This document shows positions 16,433 through 24,427 of a stretch of 64,000 nucleotides of DNA, piece after piece. The notes beneath the pieces are model-generated. The model worked only from the letters and a program-made list of their open reading frames with translations, was not told the origin of the DNA and ran no database searches. The number at the start of each line of letters is the position of its first letter. Position 1 is the first letter of the stretch. The translations under genes were made by a program, and so were the position numbers. This DNA is from SUG2458 sp963651465 (lineage in GTDB: Bacteria; Bacillota_I; Bacilli_A; RFN20; CAG-826), in contig CAVJPS010000017.1 in NCBI GenBank assembly GCA_963651465.1, forward strand, positions 1 to 64,000. Reading direction: 5' to 3'.

Positions 16433-17562
16433 AATAAGTTCTCCTTTATATAATTAATTGCAAGTAATCTTGCATTCTCGTCAGCCTTAATTAATTCAGA
16501 AAGACTTGGCTTTAGTATAACATTACTTGTATCTAAAACATAAGATATAATTTCCTCAATTTGTAAAAATGATATCTTATTTTCTAAAAATGCTCGAACA
16601 GCAATTTCGTTTGCAGCATTTAAAGTAGCTGGCATAGTTCCTCCTACTTTTATAGCTTTTAATGCAAACCCAACACAAGGGTATCTATTCGCATCAAATT
16701 TACGGAAATGGAAAGTTCCAAAATCTTCTAAATTCAAACGATAATTGTTGGTCTCACGATTTCCTCTAAATAAAGCATAACTAATTGGTAAGTGCATATC
16801 ACTAGGACCAATATCAGCAAGATAACTACCATCTTTTAATAAAATTAACGAATGAATTTTTGATTCATCGTGTAGCAAGATTTTAATATTATCAATATCA
16901 ATATTAAATAAATAATATGCTTCAATAATTTCAAATCCTTTATTCATCATTGTAGCGCAATCAATGGTGATTTTATCTCCCATATTCCAAGAAGGATGTT
17001 TAAGTGCATCTTCTTTAGTAACGTTTTTAAGTTCTTCTCGACTTAAATCTCTAAAAGCTCCTCCTGAAGCTGTCAATATTAATTCAGTAACATCTTCAAA
17101 ATTTCCTTTTAAACATTTTGATATTGCAACGTGTTCACTATCAATTGGGTAAATCTTTGCTTTTGAAGTTTTTAAAATATTTCTTATTAATTCTCCTCCA
17201 ACAACTAATGCCTCTTTATTAGCTAAAGCAACATCAATATTGTTTTCAAGACAATAAACAGTTGGGCTTAAGCCTACAAATCCAACAAGAGCATTTACAA
17301 CTAATGTTGGTTTAGTAGCTTTAATTAAAGAAATCAATCCTTCATCACCGTTAAAGCAAGTTATATTAGTAGATTCATATTTTTCATTCTTAGTGCAGAT
17401 AAATTTAACTGATGGAAATTCTTTTAAAATTTCATCAATTAAATTTACTTTTGTCCCAACACTAAAACCAACAAGGCAAAATTTGTCCTTGTTAGCTTTT
17501 AAAATATCTAATGTTTGGTGACCAATAGAACCTGAAGCACCTAAGATAAGAACTTTTTCCAT
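16429..17562 (-). CDS. dxr: 1-deoxy-D-xylulose 5-phosphate reductoisomerase
   Basis: Makes 2-C-methyl-D-erythritol 4-phosphate with NADPH, the committed step of the MEP isoprenoid pathway. The 377-residue protein has the NADPH loop LGASGSIGHQTL at the N-terminus, the conserved IDSEHVAISKCL, the flexible-loop block TASGGAFRD, and DKITIDCATMMNKGFEIIEA. ATG 17562 overlaps the cdsA stop as TAATG; the upstream TTG has no ribosome site. The stop is TGA, useful for fixing the genetic code. It indicates the MEP rather than the mevalonate route, unless both exist. Confidence 0.96.
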   Translation of the reverse strand: MEKVLILGASGSIGHQTLDILKANKDKFCLVGFSVGTKVNLIDEILKEFPSVKFICTKNEKYESTNITCFNGDEGLISLIKATKPTLVVNALVGFVGLSPTVYCLENNIDVALANKEALVVGGELIRNILKTSKAKIYPIDSEHVAISKCLKGNFEDVTELILTASGGAFRDLSREELKNVTKEDALKHPSWNMGDKITIDCATMMNKGFEIIEAYYLFNIDIDNIKILLHDESKIHSLILLKDGSYLADIGPSDMHLPISYALFRGNRETNNYRLNLEDFGTFHFRKFDANRYPCVGFALKAIKVGGTMPATLNAANEIAVRAFLENKISFLQIEEIISYVLDTSNVILKPSLSELIKADENARLLAINYIKENLL

Positions 17563-18626
17563 TAAGCAAGAAAACTCCAATTATTTGTCATAAATATAAT
17601 AATAATAGCAGCAATAATAGATGCTGTAATAATAGAATCAAGACGATCTAAGAAACCACCATGACCTTTAATAATATTACTGAAATCTTTAATACCATAA
17701 TGACGTTTAATAGCTGAGAAAATAAAATCTCCTAATGTAGCAGTAAATGGTAATACTAAGGATATTCCAATAACGTTAAGCCAGTTAATTGGATTTGATA
17801 AATCAAATACAGGTAAAACTGGATAACCACAAATAGATAAAATAAATAAGAATAAAATACCAAATATAGTACCAAAAGCAATTCCACCAGCAAAACCTTC
17901 CCATGTTTTCTTTGGTGAAATTCTTTCATTCATTTTATGTTTGCCAAATAAGACGCCAATAAAATAAGCACCAGTATCGGTCATAATTGTAACTAAAATA
18001 ACATAGAAGAATAATGTACTAGTTGAAATAGAATTATAATTATAGGTAGAGTCAGCAGTTTCGTTAAGTGCATCAAATATGCCTTTTGGTAAATAACGCA
18101 AGAAAAGCATTGCTTGTATACCTATGCCGACAAAAATTACCATTGTAAATAAATAAGTAACATCAGCTACTGAAAATTTTTCATGTAAAATTTGGAAGAA
18201 GAACAAGACAAATAATAATACTGCAATTGCAATAGTTGAAACACTAATACTTGCAATACCTCCACCACCAGTTCGATAATCAACGAAAGCGTGCTCAAAT
18301 GACCACCAAGCTACTCCTTCAAGAGATCCTTCCTCACCCATCACTTTAAACATGTTCATTAAGTTATCTTTAAAAACAACCCAGAAAGCAATTGAATAAA
18401 GCATTATATAAACAAATATCCATATAAACGGATTATATCGTTTTTCATTATGGGGAGCATACAATATTTCAAAAGCAACCACTCCAGTTACGAATAAGGA
18501 AAATATAAAGAATACCCATCCGCCAAGTAAAATCGATGGTAAAGCAACAAGTCCCATGATAATAGCACTAATTACTCTTGTACGCATTGAAACCTTAGTT
18601 TCAGCATTTAATTCGTTTATTGCCAT
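17562..18626 (-). CDS. cdsA: Phosphatidate cytidylyltransferase
   Basis: Makes CDP-diacylglycerol from phosphatidic acid and CTP for phospholipid synthesis. The 354-residue integral membrane protein has the C-terminal family signature: TDTGAYFIGVLFGKHKMN, then SPKKTWEGFAGG, and GDFIFSAIKRHYGIKDFSNI ... HGGFLDRLDS. It is about 80 residues longer than the usual 270, the extra being a polar insertion (about 80-125) between early membrane segments. The ATG has GGAGG upstream. uppS, normally between frr and cdsA, is absent. It is the first gene after the frr terminator. Confidence 0.95.
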   Translation of the reverse strand: MAINELNAETKVSMRTRVISAIIMGLVALPSILLGGWVFFIFSLFVTGVVAFEILYAPHNEKRYNPFIWIFVYIMLYSIAFWVVFKDNLMNMFKVMGEEGSLEGVAWWSFEHAFVDYRTGGGGIASISVSTIAIAVLLFVLFFFQILHEKFSVADVTYLFTMVIFVGIGIQAMLFLRYLPKGIFDALNETADSTYNYNSISTSTLFFYVILVTIMTDTGAYFIGVLFGKHKMNERISPKKTWEGFAGGIAFGTIFGILFLFILSICGYPVLPVFDLSNPINWLNVIGISLVLPFTATLGDFIFSAIKRHYGIKDFSNIIKGHGGFLDRLDSIITASIIAAIIIIFMTNNWSFLA

Positions 18627-18710
18627 TTAAATTCCTCCTACTACTTACTTATAATCATAATAATTTTATCATATTTATAAAAAGGTGAGTATATAATAAA
18701 TACATATAAA

Positions 18711-18736
18711 TAAAAAAAGGAATCAAAAGATTCCTT
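18711..18736 (-). terminator. Intrinsic terminator after frr
   Basis: Minus-strand AAGGAATC / GATTCCTT with loop TTTT, then seven T. It separates rpsB-tsf-pyrH-frr from cdsA-dxr-rseP-polC. Confidence 0.9.
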
Positions 18737-18739
18737 ATA

Positions 18740-19285
18740 TTATAATGATAAAATTTCTTTTTCTTTTGCTGCAAAGATTTCATCAACTTTTTTAGTTGCT
18801 TCGTCAGTAACTTTTTGAATATCTTGTTCTAAACGTTTCTCTTGATCTTCTGGTAAAGAATCATCAGCTTTTGCTAAATCAATGAATTCACGACGAACAT
18901 TACGTAAAGCTACTTTTGCATCCTCACTATATTTCTTACCAACTTTGACTAATTCTTTTCTTCTTTCTTCAGTTAAAGGTGGGAAGATTAAACGAATTGA
19001 AGTACCATCATTAATTGGGTTAATGCCTAAATCTGATTCGTTTAAAGCAGCAACAATTGCTTTACAATCATTTCTATCATAAGGTTTAATTAATAATTGA
19101 CGTGGTTCAGGTGTTGAAATAGAAGAAACTTGATTAATAGGTGTCATAGAACCATAATAATCAATTTCAATACGATCTAAAACCGAAGCGTTAGCACGTC
19201 CTGTTCTTAATGTTTTTAATTGTCCTTCAAAAGAATCAATTGTTTTATTCATTTTTTCTTGGCATTCTAATGCAAGTGCGTCCAT
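18740..19285 (-). CDS. frr: Ribosome recycling factor
   Basis: Splits post-termination ribosomes together with EF-G. At 181 residues it is close to the family norm (185). Signature blocks are LRTGRANASVLDRIEIDYYG near the N-terminus, PEPRQLLIKPYDR, and LNESDLGINPINDGTSIRLIFPPLTEERR. It starts 5 bases after the pyrH stop, in the conserved rpsB-tsf-pyrH-frr order, and is followed by a strong terminator. Confidence 0.97.
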   Translation of the reverse strand: MDALALECQEKMNKTIDSFEGQLKTLRTGRANASVLDRIEIDYYGSMTPINQVSSISTPEPRQLLIKPYDRNDCKAIVAALNESDLGINPINDGTSIRLIFPPLTEERRKELVKVGKKYSEDAKVALRNVRREFIDLAKADDSLPEDQEKRLEQDIQKVTDEATKKVDEIFAAKEKEILSL

Positions 19286-19290
19286 TTAAC

Positions 19291-20013
19291 TTATTCTCCT
19301 TTATAAATTTTTGTACCAACTTTTTCTCCGTTAATAACTTTAGTAACGTTAGTTGGATTACTCATATTGAAGACATGAATAACTAAATTGCTTTGCATAC
19401 ATAAAGACAAAGCAGTTAAATCCATAACTTTTAAATTTTTAGTTAACATATCATCAAATGTGATTTCTTCGATAAATTTTGCATTCTTATCAACATGTGG
19501 GTCAGCTGTATAAACACCTTCAACATCGTTTTTAGCCATTAAAACAGCTTGAGCTTCAATATCCATTGCTCTTAATGTTGATGTTGTATCAGTTGTAAAG
19601 AATGGGTTGCCAGTACCACCAGCAAATATTACAACACGTCCTTTTTCTAAATGACGAATTGCACGACGACGAATATAAGGCTCAGCAACAGCACGAACTT
19701 CAATTGCACTCATAACACGGCAATCTAAGCCGTTGTTTTCAAGTGCACTTTGTAATGCAAGGGAATTAATAATTGTTCCAAGCATTCCCATATAATCAGC
19801 AGTGCTTCTTTCAATACCAATTTGTTCTGCAAGTTTACCTCTCCAAATGTTACCTGCTCCAATAACAATAGCAACTTCAACTTTTTGATTAACCATTTCC
19901 TTAATTGCTAATGCTACATTGTTTAATTGTTTTGAGTCAAGGATGCGATGATCAACTTTATCTGCTAAAGCTTCACCACTTAATTTGAGTAATACTCTTT
20001 TGTACTTAGCCAT
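19291..20013 (-). CDS. pyrH: Uridylate kinase
   Basis: Phosphorylates UMP to UDP. The 240-residue amino-acid-kinase-fold protein has KRVLLKLSGEAL at the N-terminus, VIGAGNIWRG, DYMGMLGTIINSLALQ, and the GGTGNPFFTTDT nucleotide loop. ATG 20013 has GGGAGG 6 bases upstream; the longer frame runs through the tsf terminator hairpin and is rejected. A terminator-like hairpin just upstream may lower its expression relative to tsf. Confidence 0.97.
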   Translation of the reverse strand: MAKYKRVLLKLSGEALADKVDHRILDSKQLNNVALAIKEMVNQKVEVAIVIGAGNIWRGKLAEQIGIERSTADYMGMLGTIINSLALQSALENNGLDCRVMSAIEVRAVAEPYIRRRAIRHLEKGRVVIFAGGTGNPFFTTDTTSTLRAMDIEAQAVLMAKNDVEGVYTADPHVDKNAKFIEEITFDDMLTKNLKVMDLTALSLCMQSNLVIHVFNMSNPTNVTKVINGEKVGTKIYKGE

Positions 20014-20034
20014 ATTTTCCTCCCTAAGTTTTTT

Positions 20035-20061
20035 TAAAAAAGCGCTCCAAAAAGAGCGCTT
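20035..20061 (-). terminator. Attenuating terminator between tsf and pyrH
   Basis: Minus-strand AAGCGCTC / GAGCGCTT with a 6-base loop, followed by six T, four bases after the tsf stop and upstream of the pyrH ribosome site. A GC-rich 8-bp stem in this AT-rich genome should be effective. Confidence 0.82.
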
Positions 20062-20065
20062 CAAT

Positions 20066-20944
20066 TTATTTTGCTTGATTCATGACTTCTTCTGCGAAGT
20101 TGTCTTGACGTTTTTCGATGCCCTCACCAACAACGTAACAAACAAACTTAACAACGTCAAGTCCTTTGTTAGCTAAAAATTTACTTACTAATGGTGAATC
20201 ATCTTCCATAATGTATTCTTGATCGTATAAAACTAAATCAGCAAATGTTTTATTAACTTTACCTTCGACAATTTTGACTAAAGCTTGTTCAGGTTTACCT
20301 GCTAACTTTTCATCATGTCTTGCTGCTTCTAATTGAACTTCTTTTTCATGTTCTAAGATTTCAGCAGGGATATCTTGTTTTGTTTTATATTGAGGTTTTG
20401 AAGCAGCAATATGAACTGCTAAATCTTTAGCAATTGCTGGTTCATCCTTGTTAATTAATGAAAGTGCTGAAACTTTACCACCCATGTGGATGTAGTAACC
20501 AAATGATTGGCCTTCAGCTTTCTTAACGATTTCAAAACGACGTAAGTCTAATTTTTCACCGATTTTAACTGTAGCGTCAGTGAAAAGATCTTTAACTACT
20601 TCTTTAGCAGCATCTAAATCTGCAGGTTCATTAGCTAAAATTAAATCAGCAGAATTGTTTAATAATTCTTTAAATGCATCACCTTTAGCAACGAAGTCAG
20701 TTTCACAGTTGATTTCGACGATAACAGCTTTGTCACCACTTGTTTTAACAATTGTTAAACCTTCAGCAGCAATACGTGTTGCAGCTTTCTTAGCAGCTTT
20801 AGCAATACCTTTTTCACGTAACCAGTCACATGCTTTGTTGATGTCCATATTGCTTTCTTCTAAAGCTTTTTTACAGTCCATCATACCAGCGCCTGTACGT
20901 TCTCTTAATGCTTTAATTGATTCAATCATTGATGGTGCAGCCAT
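20066..20944 (-). CDS. tsf: Elongation factor Ts
   Basis: Nucleotide exchange factor for EF-Tu. The 292-residue protein has the N-terminal UBA-like block LRERTGAGMMDCKKALEES, and the core CETDFVAK and HIAASKP blocks. It lies 5 bases after rpsB. A terminator hairpin follows it, so rpsB-tsf may be made at a higher level than pyrH-frr. Confidence 0.97.
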   Translation of the reverse strand: MAAPSMIESIKALRERTGAGMMDCKKALEESNMDINKACDWLREKGIAKAAKKAATRIAAEGLTIVKTSGDKAVIVEINCETDFVAKGDAFKELLNNSADLILANEPADLDAAKEVVKDLFTDATVKIGEKLDLRRFEIVKKAEGQSFGYYIHMGGKVSALSLINKDEPAIAKDLAVHIAASKPQYKTKQDIPAEILEHEKEVQLEAARHDEKLAGKPEQALVKIVEGKVNKTFADLVLYDQEYIMEDDSPLVSKFLANKGLDVVKFVCYVVGEGIEKRQDNFAEEVMNQAK

Positions 20945-20949
20945 TTTAA

Positions 20950-21990
20950 TTACTCCTTATCTTCAGCTGGTTTTTCAGCTTTTTTTGTTGCAGCTTTCTT
21001 TGCTGCAGGTTTTTTTGCAGGTTTTGCTTCTTCAGCAGTATTTTCTGTAGCTACAGCTTCTTCAGCTGGTTTTTCTGATTTAGGTGCTTTAGGAGCAGCC
21101 TTTTTTGTAAAAGGTTTTCTTGTGAATTTCTTTTCAGAATTTTCAGCTTCTTCTCTTGCTTTAGCAGCAGCTTTCTTTTCAGCATCTACTTTATCAGCAT
21201 TTTTGATAGCGTCTGTCATTGTAACAGCTTCGCCTTCATCTTTTGTATAAGCAACAACAGTTTGTCCACCTTTTGATTCAACAATAGCGTCAGCCATAAC
21301 TTGTAAAATTAAGCGAACTGAACGAACTGCATCATCATTTGCAGGAATTGCGTAGTCAACTTCATCAGGGTCACAGTTTGTATCAACGATACCAAATAGT
21401 GGAATACCTAATTTACGTGCTTCAGCAACTGCGTTGTGTTCAATACGTGGATCGATAACAAAGATAGCGTTTGGTAATTTACGCATTTCTTTAATACCAC
21501 CAAGGTTTTTATCTAATTTTGCTTTTTCTTTTTGAAGTAAAGCAACTTCTTTCTTAGACATAGTATCTAATGTACCATCTTCTGCCCAAGCTTCTAATTG
21601 TTTTAAGTATTTAATACGGTTATTAACTGTCTTAAAGTTTGTTAATGTACCACCTAACCAACGGTTTGTGATGTAGAAAGAACCAGAACGTAAAGCTTCT
21701 TCTTGAACAGCTTCTTGACATTGTTTCTTTGTACCAACAAATAAAACTTTACCGCCTTCATCAACGATAGCTTTTAATGCTTTGTAAGCTTCGTCAATTT
21801 TTTCAACTGATTTTTGTAAATCAATAATGTATACACCATTACGTGCACCGTAGATGTATTTACCCATTTTTGGGTTCCATCTTCTTGTTTGATGACCAAA
21901 GTGGACACCAGCTTCAAGAAGTTTTTTCATTGTAATGACTTGAGCGTCTGCTGCTGGCATTACTTCTTCCATTGTTTTTTCTTCACTCAT
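20950..21990 (-). CDS. rpsB: Ribosomal protein S2 with long C-terminal tail
   Basis: Small-subunit ribosomal protein. Residues about 20-250 are canonical S2 (LLEAGVHFGHQTRRWNPKM, YIYGARNGVYIIDLQK, TNRWLGGTLTNF, IFVIDPRIEHNAVAEA, DTNCDPDEVDYAIPAND). About 90 extra residues follow, rich in Lys, Ala, Pro and Glu with repeated PAKKPAAKKA-type runs; the total of 346 compares with the usual 235-260. The tail is probably disordered and rRNA- or protein-binding. The ATG has AGGAGG 8 bases upstream. It is the first gene of rpsB-tsf-pyrH-frr behind a structured leader. Confidence 0.97.
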   Translation of the reverse strand: MSEEKTMEEVMPAADAQVITMKKLLEAGVHFGHQTRRWNPKMGKYIYGARNGVYIIDLQKSVEKIDEAYKALKAIVDEGGKVLFVGTKKQCQEAVQEEALRSGSFYITNRWLGGTLTNFKTVNNRIKYLKQLEAWAEDGTLDTMSKKEVALLQKEKAKLDKNLGGIKEMRKLPNAIFVIDPRIEHNAVAEARKLGIPLFGIVDTNCDPDEVDYAIPANDDAVRSVRLILQVMADAIVESKGGQTVVAYTKDEGEAVTMTDAIKNADKVDAEKKAAAKAREEAENSEKKFTRKPFTKKAAPKAPKSEKPAEEAVATENTAEEAKPAKKPAAKKAATKKAEKPAEDKE

Positions 21991-22118
21991 TGTGAAAGCC
22001 TCCTATAGTTTTTATTTCCTCCACTACTTCGAACAATAACACCTTTCATTTGCACCCTTGTGCGAAAGGACTATAATATTGAATCCATAGTGTGTGAATT
22101 ACTTGTGTTTCCACAAGC
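21991..22118 (-). promoter_or_regulatory. Structured 5' leader of rpsB
   Basis: About 125 untranslated bases separate the promoter from the rpsB ATG. On the minus strand they hold two hairpins: CTTGTGGAAACACAAG, and CCTTTCGCAC ... GTGCAAATGAAAGG with an inner GCAC/GTGC stem, followed by GTGGAGG and then the true ribosome site. This arrangement fits autoregulation by S2, which is inference; I do not recognise a named leader family. Confidence 0.5.
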
Positions 22119-22124
22119 GTTAAT

Positions 22125-22153
22125 ATTATATCTTATTTTAAGTAATATTACAA
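22125..22153 (-). promoter_or_regulatory. Promoter of rpsB operon
   Basis: Minus-strand TTGTAA (22153-22148), 17-base spacer, TATAAT (22130-22125). Confidence 0.8.
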
Positions 22154-22161
22154 TGACGAAT

Positions 22162-23070
22162 TTATTTTTTCTTTGCTCTTGGGTGAGACATTTTATAAGT
22201 TTCGTTAATCTTTTCCATACTTATATGAGTATATATTTGAGTTGTGCTTAATGATTCATGTCCGAGCAGTTCTTGTATAACTCTTAAATCAGCATTATTG
22301 TCTAATAAATGAGTCGCAAAAGTATGTCTTAAAATATGAGGGTGTAAATGAACATATACGCCGGTTTTTTCTTCTACTTGCTTTAAGATATATTCTAGCC
22401 CCCTAGTCGTTAACCTTTTACCATTAAAATTAACAAACAAATTATCAGGAAGTTCAGTAGAAGTATTCTTACTTAATAAAATAGGACGACATTTCTTTAA
22501 ATATTCATTAATCCATTTTTGAGCAACTTTAGAAAAAGGTACAATTCTTTCTTTATTTCCTTTGCCTATAACATAAAGTATTCTTTTTCTAACATCAATT
22601 TGACCTAATGTTAAAGAACAAAGTTCTGAAGCTCTTATCCCACTTGAATACATAAGCTCTAAAATAGCTTGATCTCGGGATACTAAAAAATCTTTACGTT
22701 CACTATTTGTTTTTAAAAGTTTTTCTACAGTATCATAATATAGAAACTCGGGTAATCGCTTTTCTATTTTTGGTGTTTGTATAGTTAAAAATGGATTAAT
22801 TGTAATTATTTCTTTTTCAACAAGGTAATTATAAAAGCCACGCAAGGTACTTAAACGTCTTTTAAGTGTTTTTTTACTAATACCACGTTCTAACTCGTCA
22901 GTTAAAAAATTACGTATTTCATCGTGATTTATATCAAGATAATTAATCAATGAATTTTCACAATATAAACGAAATATTTTTAAATCCTCAGAATACGCAC
23001 TTATAGTTTCAATTGAATAACCGTAATTAAAACGTAATACATCTAAAAAATCGTTAATCTTACTTTCCAT
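22162..23070 (-). CDS. xerC: Tyrosine recombinase XerC-like
   Basis: Site-specific recombinase, expected to resolve chromosome dimers at dif with a partner Xer. The 302-residue protein has an N-terminal SAM-like DNA-binding domain (INDFLDVLRFNYGYSIETI ... LRGFYNYLVEKE) and the catalytic residues Arg in SSGIRASELCSL, His/Arg in HPHILRHTFATHLL, His in LLGHESLSTTQIY and Tyr in IYTHI. ATG 23070 has GGTGGAG 8 bases upstream inside the trmFO end, with an 11-base overlap, so it is coupled to trmFO as in B. subtilis (gid-codV). hslVU and codY do not follow. Confidence 0.93.
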   Translation of the reverse strand: MESKINDFLDVLRFNYGYSIETISAYSEDLKIFRLYCENSLINYLDINHDEIRNFLTDELERGISKKTLKRRLSTLRGFYNYLVEKEIITINPFLTIQTPKIEKRLPEFLYYDTVEKLLKTNSERKDFLVSRDQAILELMYSSGIRASELCSLTLGQIDVRKRILYVIGKGNKERIVPFSKVAQKWINEYLKKCRPILLSKNTSTELPDNLFVNFNGKRLTTRGLEYILKQVEEKTGVYVHLHPHILRHTFATHLLDNNADLRVIQELLGHESLSTTQIYTHISMEKINETYKMSHPRAKKK

Positions 23071-24346
23071 GAATTGTACTCCACCAATTGTCAATACTAT
23101 TAATAGATTTTGTAGCTTGTTCTTCTTTATCCTTTAAAGGCTGATACATAATCCCAAAATTTGCATTCATTGGGGAAAAGTTTTTAGGATTACACAAAGT
23201 AATGTAATTTAAAAGTGAACCAATCATTGTATCAAGAGGTGGTTCTACTAATTCTAAATTTTCTAATTTACGAGCAGCATTAATTGCAGCTATTATTCCT
23301 GTACAACTCGATTCAACATATCCTTCGACACCACTTAATTGTCCAGCAATAAAGACATTTTCATGTCCTTTAATAGATAAATTTTTATTTAAACATTTAG
23401 GAGCACAAACATAAGTATTACGATGCATTAAACCATATCTAACATATTTTGCATTTTCAAGCCCGGGAATTAAACCAAATACTCTTTTTTGTTCTGGATA
23501 AGTCAAGTTAGTTTGAAAACCCACAATATTGTATAAACTACCAGAAACATTATCTTGTCTTAATTGAACAACAGCGTATGGTCTATCATCTTTAGTACGT
23601 CCAAGACCCATAGGCTTTAAAGGACCATATCGTAAAGTTTTTTCACCACGTTTTGCAATAGCTTCAACCGGCATACAACTTTCAAAATATTTTGTATCCA
23701 TATCATGTAACAAAGCAGTTTCAGCATTAACTAATTCATTATAAAATTTTTCATATTCTTCTTTATTCATTGCACAGTTAATATATGAATCATCACCTTG
23801 TTCGTAACGTGATTTAAAATAAGCTTTATTAAAATCTATTGAATCTTTTAAAACTATTGGGGAACACGCATCAAAAAAGCTTAATGTATCATCACCAATT
23901 AAACGCTTTAAATCAATAATTAAATCTTCACTACTTAACGGACCAGTTGCAACAATTGTAACTTTCGAATCATCTATTTTTGTTATTTCTTCATTATGAA
24001 TAGTAACATTAGGATTATTTTTAATAAATGATGTTATTTCATCTGCAAATAAATCACGATCAACAGATAATGCATTACCAGCAGGTACACTAGTCTTCGC
24101 AGCAACTTTCATTGTTAAAGAATCCATGTGTCGCATTTCTTCTTTTAATAATCCACATGCATTATCAAGTTTATTTGATTTTAAAGAGTTAGAACATACT
24201 AGCTCTCCGAATTTATCAGTATGATGAGCACCAGTTGTTTTAATAGGACGTTGTTCATATAAATCAACATGGTAACCATGATTTAGCAAATAATTTGTAG
24301 CTTCTACGCCAGCAAGTCCAGCACCAATTACAATAATATTTTTCAT
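23060..24346 (-). CDS. trmFO: tRNA (uracil-54-C5) methyltransferase, folate/FAD-dependent
   Basis: Makes ribothymidine at U54 of tRNA with methylene-tetrahydrofolate and FADH2. The 428-residue protein has the FAD-binding loop VIGAGLAGVEATNYL at its N-terminus, the conserved HHTDKFGELVCSNSLKS, the Cys-containing EATAKRGEKTLR-like block (VEAIAKRGEKTLRYGPLKP), and GQLSGVEGYVES near the C-terminus. ATG 24346 has AAGG 8 bases upstream; a GTG three codons earlier lies within the ribosome site. It is transcribed separately from topA because of a strong terminator upstream. Confidence 0.96.
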   Translation of the reverse strand: MKNIIVIGAGLAGVEATNYLLNHGYHVDLYEQRPIKTTGAHHTDKFGELVCSNSLKSNKLDNACGLLKEEMRHMDSLTMKVAAKTSVPAGNALSVDRDLFADEITSFIKNNPNVTIHNEEITKIDDSKVTIVATGPLSSEDLIIDLKRLIGDDTLSFFDACSPIVLKDSIDFNKAYFKSRYEQGDDSYINCAMNKEEYEKFYNELVNAETALLHDMDTKYFESCMPVEAIAKRGEKTLRYGPLKPMGLGRTKDDRPYAVVQLRQDNVSGSLYNIVGFQTNLTYPEQKRVFGLIPGLENAKYVRYGLMHRNTYVCAPKCLNKNLSIKGHENVFIAGQLSGVEGYVESSCTGIIAAINAARKLENLELVEPPLDTMIGSLLNYITLCNPKNFSPMNANFGIMYQPLKDKEEQATKSINSIDNWWSTIHGK

Positions 24347-24388
24347 ATATATCACCTTTTTTATAATAACACTAACTTCGTATAATTA

Positions 24389-24420
24389 AAAAACATTCAG
24401 CATAATTATCTGAATGTTTT
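24389..24420 (-). terminator. Intrinsic terminator after topA
   Basis: Minus-strand AAAACATTCAG / CTGAATGTTTT with a 10-base loop, then TTTTTTAATT. Confidence 0.85.
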
Positions 24421-24427
24421 GTTAAAA

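Noticed and set aside
22162..23070. XerC-like gene as integrase of a mobile element
   Set aside because: It overlaps trmFO in the standard housekeeping order, with no attachment repeats or cargo nearby.
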